Shown here: positions 1 to 9,720 of the stretch, one piece after another
Layout: every line of letters starts with the position of its first letter
Numbering within the stretch: the first letter of the stretch is position 1
Assembly: GCA_023333565.1 (NCBI GenBank)
Contig: JAJKFH010001792.1
Location: forward strand, 124,001 to 188,000
DNA length: 64,000 nucleotides
Origin: Puffinus mauretanicus
Lineage: Eukaryota; Chordata; Aves; Procellariiformes; Procellariidae
Reading direction: 5' to 3'
Program-made: the position numbers and the translations under genes
The notes under the pieces: model-generated
What the model was told of the DNA's origin: nothing
Databases searched by the model: none
The model's input: the letters and a program-made list of their open reading frames with translations, nothing else

Positions 1-170
1 CTGTAATATGCTCACACCGTGCCAATGAGGTATGTCTTACAGGTTGGGAACCACTGAAACAAAAGACCCGAGGTTTTTCAGCTTTATATCCTTTTCAGTT
101 GTACTCTTTAGTCAACCTGATTTTAATCTCAGTGCAAATCTTTCAGAATAACCTCCAAATATGGAGTTGG

Positions 171-218
171 ACTAGATGATCGTTCTAGGCCCATTCCAAC
201 TGAACTATTCTATTTTAC
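171..218 (+). mobile_element. CR1 LINE 3' end fragment (very short, old)
   Basis: The text 'ttggactagatgatcg' followed by 'cccattccaactgaac' and 'attctatttta' matches the conserved last 50 or so bases of avian CR1 elements, which read 'ttggactagatgatc ... cccttccaac ... attctatgatt'. The terminal octamer repeat has decayed. CR1 copies are made by target-primed reverse transcription starting at the 3' end and are usually 5' truncated, so a tail-only copy is expected. Identification rests on this short similarity alone. Confidence 0.6.
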
Positions 219-1772
219 TATAGAAAATGAACAAAGCTTTTAGCCGTCGGCTCTTTATTTTCATACACGAATGTGGCCTACAACAGTCTATTTCACAGTT
301 TCTTTTGTCTTCAATTCACTGCAACATATCAAGGGCATTCTGGTACCCTTACATGGGAAATAGTTCATGGTGCCCTTAAACTGAAATCAATAGGACAATT
401 CAATAAACATAAACGTCAAAAGGTACACCTTTGTTTCTGATTCAGTCATGAAAGACGAAATTAAACTTGCACTGAGAAGAACAAGGAAGCCTTTCTTGGC
501 ACCAGTAATTACAATCTGGGATGGCCCCAAAAATCCTTTCTTTATTTTGAACCAGTCTGACAAACAGTGCAAGTAACAGAACTGGAAAAGACAGAGCGCT
601 TGGCAAAAGCCTGCAAAATGGCAAAATCATTGAAACTGTGGGTTGTTATAAAACATGCAAGGAAGAAATACTCCCCCAAGCAGGACATGTCAGTTGTGTG
701 GGCACAGCTTAGAAAAACAGTTACTTAAAGACTATGACTTATGAACCTCTGAGATGGAGGCAGAATAAGTGCCATAGGGGTGTAGTGCAGATGAGAAATG
801 AATTAAGCACAAATGAGGAGGAGAAAACTGGAAGAGTCAAGGAAAGTTTCTGAGGTGGAAGACGACATGCCCTAGGAAGACATGGAAAGTTGGGATGAAA
901 AAAATTCTCCCTACAGGCACAGGCCTTGTCTATTATGTTTTACAGTATTTCAGGAATTAGGTTAGAGGACAATGATTTAGTAGTTTGCAAAAATCCTTCT
1001 TTTCAATAAGAAAAGACTATACATATACCTATATCTATATTTATACCTAGAATTGCTAGCATACTGATGCGTATACCACTATGTACCTATACAGGTGTAT
1101 ATACGGAAGTAAATTATTGCATTGTGCTTTTGTATTGTACTGTACATCTTCTTCAAAGGAATTGAAATGTTTATGAAAAAAGAGAAGCTTATTAGGACAT
1201 GAAGAAGAGTCTGCTGATGTTAGTCTTAAATTATGGTTTGGGACACAGGTATTGTAGTCAGGGATTTTCTTCTTAAGGCATTCTTACTGCAGGTTGGAAA
1301 TTGGTTATATATATACATTAAAGAGACAATTCTGTTAGCATCAAAAATTAAGACTTTTTTAAAACTATCAATTTCATTGACATTTTTTTCCTAATCTCTC
1401 AGAATGGAATATTTCCGTCACTTTATTTGAGAGTGCTTTCTAGAGAGAAAACAATGTTGTGGAGAAGAATATTAAGTTTAAGAAAGACCAAAAAAAAGGA
1501 ATTTTTCTGTGATAGCTTTTTCTGATGCGCTCATAACATTATTTTTTACAGTTTCACTTAATAGAAAAACCATTTTGGAAGAACCAAAAAGAACAAACTG
1601 TGTAAAGCAGAATATCCAGTTCTTGCCCAGGGCTGCTTATGACGTCAGTATCCTAATAAATCATGATAAAAACAGTGTTTCATATTCATAGACCTGATAT
1701 GGTCTGAATTTATGAAAACAAGTAAAATAGAAGGGTACAAATTATAGTTGTCATCAGTTTGCATATATGGGT
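219..1772. other. Non-coding stretch, nothing recognised
   Basis: AT-rich sequence with stop codons in all frames and no repeat, RNA gene or regulatory site that I can name. Around 1018-1110 there is a loose TA-rich low-complexity patch ('tatacctatatctatattt'). Confidence 0.6.
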
Positions 1773-3230
1773 ACCCAGGAGGAATATAGAGACACTGTCA
1801 GAGCATGCAGGGATCAGGGTTAGGAGTCCACGTGGAAGTTGATTCTGGCAAAGGACATGAAGGTCAGCACGAAGGGTTTCTACAGGTACATCAGCAGCAA
1901 AAGGAAGACCGGGAAAAATGTGGGCCTGCTGCTGAATTGGGCAGGGGACCTAGTGACAGATGACACAGAAAAAAGCTGGGGAAACACATGTTGCCTTTGC
2001 CTTGGTCTTTATTGGTAAGATTTGCCTTCAACAGTCACAGGTCTCAGAGACCAAAAGGAAAATCTGGAGCAAGGAATACTCACCATCAGTGGAGGAGGAC
2101 CAGGCTATGGAACAAGGACATACTCAAGTCCTTGAGACCTGACAAGATGTACCATGAGTACTGAGGGAGCTGGCTGATGTCACCGTGAGGTCACTCTCGA
2201 TTATCTTTGAAATGTCACAGTCATTGAGAGCGATCCCTGAGGACTGGAGAAAAGCAAATGTCACTCTTATCTTCCAGGAAGGGCCAGAATGAGGAACCAG
2301 GGAAGTACAGGTTTGTCAGCCTGTCCTGAAACACTGCAAAGGTGATGGAGCAAATCATCCTGGAAACCACTTCCAAACATATGAAGGACAAGAAGATGAC
2401 TGGATATAGTCAGCATGGATTTATGAAGGGGAAAACATTCCTCCTCAACCTGGTAACCTTCTGTAATTAACTGACTAGCTCAGTGGACAACAGGGGAGCA
2501 GTGGATTGTTTATCTTAACTTTGGAAAAGCATTTGACGTTGTCTGCTATAACAGATCAAGATCAAGTATAGACTAGACAAACAGATCAAGTATAGACTAG
2601 ATATGTGGACAGTGAGGTGGATTGAAATCTAGCTGATCTGCCAACCTCAGAGGGTTGTAATTGGAGGCATAAAGTCCAGATGGAGGCCAGTCACTCTCAG
2701 AGTACCCCAGGAGTCACTACTGGAGCCAATACTGTTTAACATCATTAATGACCAAGACGATGAGACAGAGCGCAAGTCTGCAAACAATACAAAATTGGAA
2801 GGAGAGGTTGATATGCAAGATGGTTGTGCTGCCATTCAGAGGGACTTTGACAAGCTGGAGAAATGGGCCAACAGGAATCGCATGGAGTTCAGCAAGGGGA
2901 AATGCCAAATCCTGCACTTGGGAAGAAATAACCCCATGTACCTGTAGAGACTGGGGAATGAATTATTGGAAAGCAGCTTGGTAGGAAAAGACATGGTGGT
3001 CCTGGTGGACAACAAGTTGAATATGACCCAGCAATGTGCCCTTGCAGCAAAGGTGGCCATCAGCATCCCAGGCTGCATTAGTCAAAGCACAGACAGCAGG
3101 CCAGGGGAGTTGATCCTTCCCCTTCTACGCACAAGTGGTGAGACAAATCTGGAGTACTGTGTCCAGTGCTGGGCACCCAGTGCAAAAGAGAGGTGGACAT
3201 ACTGGAGAGATTCCTGTGAAGGGCTAGAAA
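1773..3230 (+). pseudogene. CR1 ORF2 (endonuclease/reverse transcriptase) remnant, inactive
   Basis: Fragments in several frames still resemble CR1 ORF2p: the 'QHGFMKGKTFLLNLVTF' region near 2411-2462, a palm-domain trace near 2510-2545, and the palm motif region near 2770-2800. In intact CR1 the palm motif reads S-K-F-A-D-D-T-K-L. Here the bases at about 2772-2797 read K-S-A-N-N-T-K-L in the matching frame, so both catalytic aspartates have become asparagine codons by G-to-A changes. With the stops and frameshifts the protein cannot be functional. In life ORF2p nicks the target DNA and copies the element RNA into the genome. Confidence 0.8.
2561..2603 (+). repeat. Short tandem duplication inside the CR1 copy
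   Basis: The string 'atcaagtatagactaga' occurs at 2561-2577 and again at 2585-2601, separated by a few bases. Other CR1 copies read this region once, so it is a local duplication after insertion. Confidence 0.75.
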
Positions 3231-3779
3231 GATGATTAAGGGCTTGGAGCTTGAGTGATTGAACACTGGAACAAGTTGGCCAGAGAGGTTGTGGAGTCTC
3301 CATGCTTGGAGGTGTTCAAAACGCGACTGAACACAGTCCTGGGCAATAGGATTTAGTTGACCCAGCTTTCAGAAGGATGTTGGAATAGATGATCTCCTGA
3401 GACTCTGTGATTCTGTCAAACAGGTAGACAGTGATTCTTTAATTTCACTTACAATATACACTTTTTAACAGAAATCTAAACAGGAATTTAAATAGAAATT
3501 AATTGTTTTTCCATGTATTATGAGTCATAGAGCGTCCTGGTTTTAGCTGGGATAGTGTTAATTTTCTTCCTAGTAGCTGGTAAGTGTCGTGTTTTGGATT
3601 TAGCATGAGAATAATATGATAATACACTGATGTTTTGGTTGTTGCTAAGCAGTGTTGATACTAAGTCAAGGACATTTCAGTGTCCCATACTCTGCCAGCG
3701 AGGACGTGCACAAGAAGCTGGGAGGGTTCATAGCCAGGACAGCTGACCCAAACCGGCCAAAGTGGTATTCCATATCATA

Positions 3780-3801
3780 TGACATCATGCTCAGTATATA
3801 A
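3780..3801 (+). promoter_or_regulatory. LTR promoter core: CRE-like site and TATA box
   Basis: TGACATCA at 3780-3787 is one CpG transition away from the CRE consensus TGACGTCA, and TATATAA lies at 3795-3801, followed by a G-rich stretch as in other copies of this LTR. This is the expected retroviral U3 promoter arrangement on the + strand. Whether it is active cannot be told from sequence. Confidence 0.55.
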
Positions 3802-3854
3802 GCTGGGGGGAGTTGCCCGGGGTGCAGGGATTGCTATTCGGAGACTGGCTGGTC

Positions 3855-4081
3855 ATAGAATCATAGAATCATAGAATCATTAAGGTTGGAAAAGACCTCT
3901 AAGATCATCGTGTCCAACCGTCAACCCAACACACCATGCCCACTACACCATGTCCCTAAGGGCCTCATATACACGTCTTTTAAATACTTCCAGGGATGGT
4001 GACTCCACCACTTCCCTGGGCAGCCTGTTCCAAGGCCTGATCACTCTTTCAGCAAAGAAATTTCTCCTAATGTCCAATCTA
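3855..4081 (-). mobile_element. CR1 LINE 3' end, inserted into the LTR
   Basis: On the minus strand the element ends in three 'ATTCTATGAT'-type repeats (plus-strand 'atcatagaatcatag' at about 3855-3879) preceded by the usual CR1 3' untranslated region and the end of ORF2 (plus-strand 'ccctgggcagcctgttcc', 'ctaatgtccaatct'). The LTR text is interrupted after 'actggctggtcat' and resumes near 'catttggcaggtggcatc', so the CR1 landed in an existing LTR. It belongs to the same subfamily as the copies at 42.8 and 49.9 kb. Confidence 0.88.
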
Positions 4082-4167
4082 TTGGCATCATTTGGCAGGT
4101 GGCATCTCTTGTTTTTCTTGAGTTTTATCTCTCTCTCTTTTTGTTATTTTCCTTTTCATTACAATTT

Positions 4168-4191
4168 TTTATTATTATTATTATTATTATA
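4168..4191 (+). repeat. (ATT)n microsatellite inside the LTR
   Basis: About seven ATT units in a row. A similar (ATT)n tract is, as I recall, part of the consensus of this LTR family near its R/U5 region, so it is probably an inherited part of the element, not a later event. Confidence 0.7.
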
Positions 4192-4399
4192 TTTTATTTC
4201 AATTCTCCCCCATCCCACTGGAGCAGGGAGAGTGCGCGAGTGACTGTGTGGTGGTTAGTTGCCAGCTGGGGTTAAATGACAGCATAGAGAAACTGTTAAA
4301 ATCTTTTATAGGAACTATCTGCAATGGATAGGGCAGATTAACCATCAACCCCCCAGGAATAAAAATCATCAAAATGGGTATCATGAGGATGACGGAAAA

Positions 4400-4597
4400 A
4401 TGGCTGATGCTGCTTGTGCTGATACTGGTTCTAACAGAAGTGGAGCTGTCATTTTCTTAACAACCGCTGTGAAACTCATTTCCACTGTCCTCTCAGAGCC
4501 ATCTCAGAGCGCTAAAATATTTTTAGAGTCTTCTATTTCTGTTTCTATTCTATTACTATTCTCTGTCAGCTTGTACTGCTATACCCTATTTTATTAG
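4400..4597 (+). CDS. Unidentified 65-codon reading frame with a hydrophobic C-terminus
   Basis: An ATG at 4400 in a good Kozak context (A at -3, G at +4) opens a 65-codon frame directly downstream of the solo LTR. Residues 1-15 are rich in Ala, Asp and Ser. The last 20 residues are strongly hydrophobic (ISVSILLLFSVSLY) and could span a membrane. I do not recognise the protein. Its length is within what chance gives in 64 kb of six-frame sequence, and no splice or polyadenylation signal clearly belongs to it. It could be a decayed part of an unrecognised repeat. Confidence 0.12.
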   Translation: MADAACADTGSNRSGAVIFLTTAVKLISTVLSEPSQSAKIFLESSISVSILLLFSVSLYCYTLFY

Positions 4598-7500
4598 TTT
4601 ATGTCTATGTCCATGATGAGACAGCATGGAATTTTCTTGGCATAAGCTTGGGCTGACCACAACACGAATGTGCAAGCTATGCAAAGCTCCCTCCTTTTTA
4701 TCATTCTGCATGTCTATGTTCTGTGTACCTTGTAAAGGAGAAATGGAAACTGGAAAAATAACAATATATTTACCCAGAGGAAGTAGGCAGCTAAAAGTGA
4801 GGAATACTTATATGAATTACTTTGGGAAATTATTGGATATTCTTTATACCTTGTCCAAATTCTATCACCCCATTTGAATGCATGAAAGAGGCTTTTTGAG
4901 GAGCACTATTTGCTCATGGATATTCGTAGTCTACTTACTCATCAAAATCAAATGTTCTTTTGTGGAGGTACCTATGGCTTTGCATTGATAGTAAAAAAAG
5001 TCCAGACATGTATTCTGAGCGTAGAGAATACCACCTGCTTTAAGTAATGGACATTGTGAACATTCCCTGGGCAAATTAAGCTGATAGCATCTGGCCCTAA
5101 GGTGTCATAGCAAACCTTAAGGATTTTTTTTTTTAATGAATTTCCTCATATTGAGTAGAAAGAATGTGGGAGAAAGGAAGACATATGACTTGGAGATCAT
5201 TACTTTTCATTGGCTGGAAAGACATGTAGGCCATAAACCAAGAGAATGGCTTTGTCCATCTCCCAAATCCAATGGATTAGGAAAAATTTGAAATGGAGAG
5301 TGTCCTGGACCAATTGAGATTTTTGAAACTTGTCAGAACGCGTAAAAGGATTCAGATGAGCTCTCAAAAAATATTTCATAACTAATGATTATGAACCAAA
5401 GAATGGTTTTGATCTCTAATAACTGCCACTGGTGAAGACTCAAGATATCATCATTAACCTAAGACCTTGACCAGTAAACAAATAGAATATTGGTTTCAGT
5501 AGATGAGAAATATGCTAGGAAAGAAGGAGGAATAAGGGGGAAGAAAGGAAGGGATTATATATGGTTTCCTTAAATAAAGGTTGAAAATTTCTACAGAAAT
5601 AACTTTGTGGATTCAGAAGGGAAAGATCTGTCTTTTCCTTTGAAGAAAAAGACTATTTAGATTACCTCCGGACAATGAATACATGATACATTTATAGTAC
5701 ACCCTACTCGGGTAAACTTGACCCTGAGAGCCTAGCTTAGATAGATAGATTTTAAATAATCGTTGGAAGTGAGCACATGTTACATGCTATAATTCAGACA
5801 GACCATGAAATCCAGTATCTATACTAGAATCTGAAATTTCCAGGAAGGATATGTTAAATACCAGCGAAAATAAATTTTCCAAGGGCAAGTTATTCTGAAG
5901 ACTTTCCTGCAAAGAAATAAATTTTAACAGGTAGTTTATTCTCTCAGATCTAGCAGTGCAATCTGCAATAGTATGGGACATAGAGACAAGAGAATTGTTT
6001 CTTTATTCCTGGTTCCAGAACAACTCATTGTGTGTTCTTGAATAATGCTGCTACTTCTGTTTTGTTTGGTAGTGGCATTGTCATACAAATTCTTTTACAA
6101 AGTCCTAAGAGATCATTGAGTGAAAACCATTATAAATATACGGAGCAATTTTCTTCTTTCATTATTATTGTACCAATAATCTTTGCTGCCATTCATATTA
6201 AATTTTCTACTCATAGCACCTGCAGTACTAAGGCTACAAAGAATTTTGTTTCAATACCACATATTTTTTTTGGTGCCAGTGCTTTCACACCATTCCCACA
6301 GGGGGAACTTTTTAACATCACCAGGACCAACAGGACATCTGCTTACTGTAAAAAGAAATAAATCACTCCCTGTGGTGCCTAAGCAAATGTTTAAAACCCT
6401 AAATTTGTCATCTATTTTTGAAAATTCTCAGCTGAAACTTTTGCAAAAATTGCAATGTCTTTCTTATTTATGGATCATTAAGTTATTGCAAGCTGCTTGT
6501 GGGTCATTTGTTTCCAGAGTATTGAGAGACAAGGTGCTGCTCACTAGAACTGGTAAATATTACGAAGTATCTACGAACATGCATTTTGAATACAAATCAG
6601 AATATTTCCATTACACATGCAATCCCCTTTTTTCATTTCCCATTATATACTCAGCAATATTATTGAAGAAACAGAGTTTTATAAAAGCTCATACAAATGC
6701 TCATTTCCTCAGTCTACGATCCGACACAAGGAAATACTGATAAGGTTATCTGCTTCTTTTATTGGACTTATTAATTTTGCCGAATATATTCAAAGACATG
6801 CTGTATCCTTCAGAGTAGACAATGCAAAACCCAACATTAGAGGAGGAAGGAAAACGTGCTTATTGTGCAGTGCTGTAATAGGTCAGCTTTTGAACTTCAG
6901 AACTGCTGCTGTTCACAATTTCTGAGTAGCAATTATTCAGTATCTCCAAAAAATAGCTTAATGTACACTGAAACAGCTCAAGTATCACAGTTTTTTGCAG
7001 ATGTCCTATAAAGCATTTTAACTCAATAAAAGAAAAAGAAATTTTTTAGCTGAAATAAAAGCTAACCCATATAATTTTACTGCCAGAGAAGTTAGCACCT
7101 GAATCAGGTTGGGTTTTTCCTACTTGTTCAAAATGTTACTAGAAGAGTTTGTTCTGTAGTAATGTATGGTGCCTCATCCGATAAAGTTATAAATACATAA
7201 AATGTTGCAAGTATATTTATGTAATTTTTATGTACATACATAAATATAATTACATGAAATTGTTTTTCTACATTTAAAAAATATTTTGTTGGAAAGATTT
7301 TGAGAAAAACAGATCCTCTCCAGGACTTTCTGTGCAGAAATAAATGCACACAAGCAACCTAAGGGTCCGATGCTTTTAGGATGTTAGGCGTAGGAACAGC
7401 TGAAATATTCAGCACATACCATTGTCCTATTGTACATGGCCATGTCCAAGACATCTGCCCAAGACCTGGAGACTTCATTTGCATGTAGTCATCGGATATG

Positions 7501-9289
7501 CTTAGGAGTCCCAGCTCTTATGTATTGCAGTCTCTGACTGAGCTGCTGGGACATCCATCACATGCATTGTTGAGAGGACCATTGAATAAAATTCACTAGA
7601 TCTTCACATTCCAATGAAAGAAAACTGCAGTGGGAAAAAAAGAAGTATCTGTTGAGAGAAGCACAAACGTACAGTAGCTGAGTGAAAAAGTCAGAATTTG
7701 CCTCACTAATATGCCGGAACATTGATCAACTCTTTTTCTGTGGCAACTTCATGTGCCCAAACATCTACATCTTGGGCCTAATGTTCAGTCAAAGAGAATT
7801 CCCTCTGCTTTTTTGCAGAAACAATGTGTATTGGGAAAGAACGATGCGTAAAACCTTTTACTTCCTACGAATTGCCATAGCATCTCTCTTTGTTTGTTTG
7901 TTTGTTTCATTTTATGTAAATATATGTGCATGTGTACGTGACTAATATGTATACGTGTATATTAGATATCAGGTTCTATATAGAAATATATGTCAGCATA
8001 TCCATGTTGGTTGTCCCAGACCAGACCTTTGTGGGTAGATATCATTGTAGATAGGTCTCATTGGAAATACTAAGGGCCAAAAGGGCATAAAGTTTAAATA
8101 ATTCCCTTGCCCTTCCAGGTGGTTCATCACTGCAGGTCAAGTTCAAGATTTATTGATTATGTAGCTCAAGGGAAGGTCACAGAGCTGCAGACTACCTTCC
8201 CTAGGGTCTTCACCAAAGTAGGATATTTTGTGACTTGTTGGGGTCTCATAACAGTTATCAGACAGGACTAAGGCTACTGAACAAAACAACAGACCAAACC
8301 TCATTTAAAATCAAAATGAGATTTTCAGTGATCAGAGCTATATGTCTGTCATTTTTATAAAGTACTTTAAAGTAACAATTTGGCCTTCTGCTGTTTGTAG
8401 AGAGCTTTTTGCAGGTGTCATAACTGATTCTAAGATGGCCTTTGTATGGCAAGTTGGGTGTCTTTGTTTAAACAAATAGCTTTTGTTACCTGTGCTTACA
8501 CTGAATGATCCCACTCAACAGAGCTTTTCTGTTATCTTCTCTGCTCAGGACTTTTAAGATCTTACTTAAAATACTCCGAGATTTTCTTGTTTTGTGTTTT
8601 GCTTCTGTGATGGAGATCATCCAGTGTAACTGAGCCTTCCAAGGAGCTGTAGGTTTTTTGAAACTAGAAGGATGGAAAATGTAAAAAAAAAGATCTGCAG
8701 GATGCCTCTCCCGATGAACCCTTGAGGAGAGATAGCTGGAAATGATCATCTATTTAAAAAAAGATACAATGTTCTTTCGCATGCAAATTACCAGAGATCC
8801 AACTCACATAGTTCATATCCCAATAGGAGGAAATACAGCAGAGCTGACAGATGTCATCAGTTGACTTAAATGACTGCATAAAAATTCACAACGTAAGTCT
8901 TTTATCTACAAACCCTGCATGTTTTAAAAAAAAAATGTGCCAGTGGTTATAGGCTGCTACTTTGACTGCTAAGCCTTTGTCACCTGCAATTCCATGGATA
9001 AACAGTTCTAAATTATGTGCCTTGTTAGACTTACTCAACAATATCAATAATTGTAGTATAAAATGTTAAAGACATAGATTTTTAAAATAAAAATAGAAAA
9101 GAACCAAGAAATTACTCTTGCGCATGTATGTTTCTTTATGACCCAATGTGCAACATTTTTATAGGCTGTATGTCTGAAAGGAGGTATATATAATGATGTT
9201 TAATGTGTAGTTGAGAGCAAAATTATTACAGTTTTATATATAGTGAAGCCATATAACAAAAGAGCAGTAGCTAGTGTTTGCCCTTATAT
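4598..9289. other. Non-coding stretch, nothing recognised
   Basis: AT-rich sequence without a recognisable gene or transposon. Minor items: a T run at 5127-5135, a short (TTTG)4 tract near 7889-7907, and an AT-rich self-complementary patch near 7195-7250. The open frame at 6183-6740 has no ATG at its start, no protein-like pattern and no splice sites I would trust. Confidence 0.55.
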
Positions 9290-9720
9290 GAGATGCAGTC
9301 ATATAATAGAGAGCCTTAAAGCTAGGGTTTACTGTACTTTGGGAATTAATCACATAAACTATAAATTGGGTTCAACAGGCTGGCTGGGTAAATAGGCGCA
9401 GCTAATGAGGACACTATGAGATCTTATAAGAGCGCTGACTGCCCCAGGACAAAAGTGCCGAGCTGCACCTGATGGAAAACTAGAAGACATCAAAGCATAA
9501 AGGATTAGTGCTCTCACAGTGTTGAGAAATGGCCAGGGGGAGATTCACCAACTTATTACCCACATCCAAGCTAATCCTGTTATCTGCAAAATATGACTGT
9601 GTTCAGGAACTGCCACCACCTAAACTTGCAGGAGACTAATTCTGTGTTTACATGGACAAAAGTGCGGGGAATTTTCATCCGGGCAAAGAATATGAGAGAT
9701 GAAAATTTTTAAGGGTTTCC
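9290..9720. promoter_or_regulatory. Candidate conserved non-coding element
   Basis: This block has higher complexity and more even base composition than its AT-rich neighbours, no repeat signature, and E-box/homeobox-like words such as 'gcagctaatgag' and 'gctgcacctgatgg'. It reads like constrained non-coding DNA. That is an impression from composition only. No alignment was possible. Confidence 0.25.

Larger units (their letters stand above)
1773..3416 (+). mobile_element. CR1 LINE, 5' truncated, heavily decayed
   Basis: About 1.6 kb matches CR1 ORF2 on the + strand, from the linker between endonuclease and reverse transcriptase ('gagcatgcagggatcagg', 'gggtttctacaggtacatc') through the reverse-transcriptase domain and thumb to the 3' end ('ttctgtgattctgtc' style terminus near 3405-3416). 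Reading frames are broken many times. After about 3240 the text jumps from the thumb-region phrase 'gattaagggcttggagc' straight to the near-terminal 'aacactggaacaagttggcc', so several hundred bases of the usual 3' part are deleted. It is much more diverged than the copies at 42.8 and 49.9 kb and is therefore probably older. Confidence 0.9.
3533..4284 (+). mobile_element. Solo LTR of an endogenous retrovirus (ERVL-like)
   Basis: The segment begins 'cgtcctggttttagctgg' and ends 'ctggggttaaatgacagca', matching a widespread avian LTR family as I remember it, which starts TGTCCTGGTTTT and ends near GGGGTTAAA...CA. The first base pair TG has become CG. It is flanked by the 5 bp duplication TAGAG at 3528-3532 and 4285-4289 (the match extends to CATAGAG if the last two LTR bases are included), which fits ERVL-type integration. 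U3 holds a TATA box at 3795-3801 and a CRE-like site at 3780-3787. No gag or pol sequence follows, so it is a solo LTR. A CR1 tail is inserted at about 3855-4081. The family name cannot be fixed without a repeat library. Confidence 0.8.

Noticed and set aside
6183..6740. 185-codon open frame
   Set aside because: It begins with a non-ATG codon, shows no domain, is rich in residues from AT-rich codons and overlaps another open frame. Probably chance.
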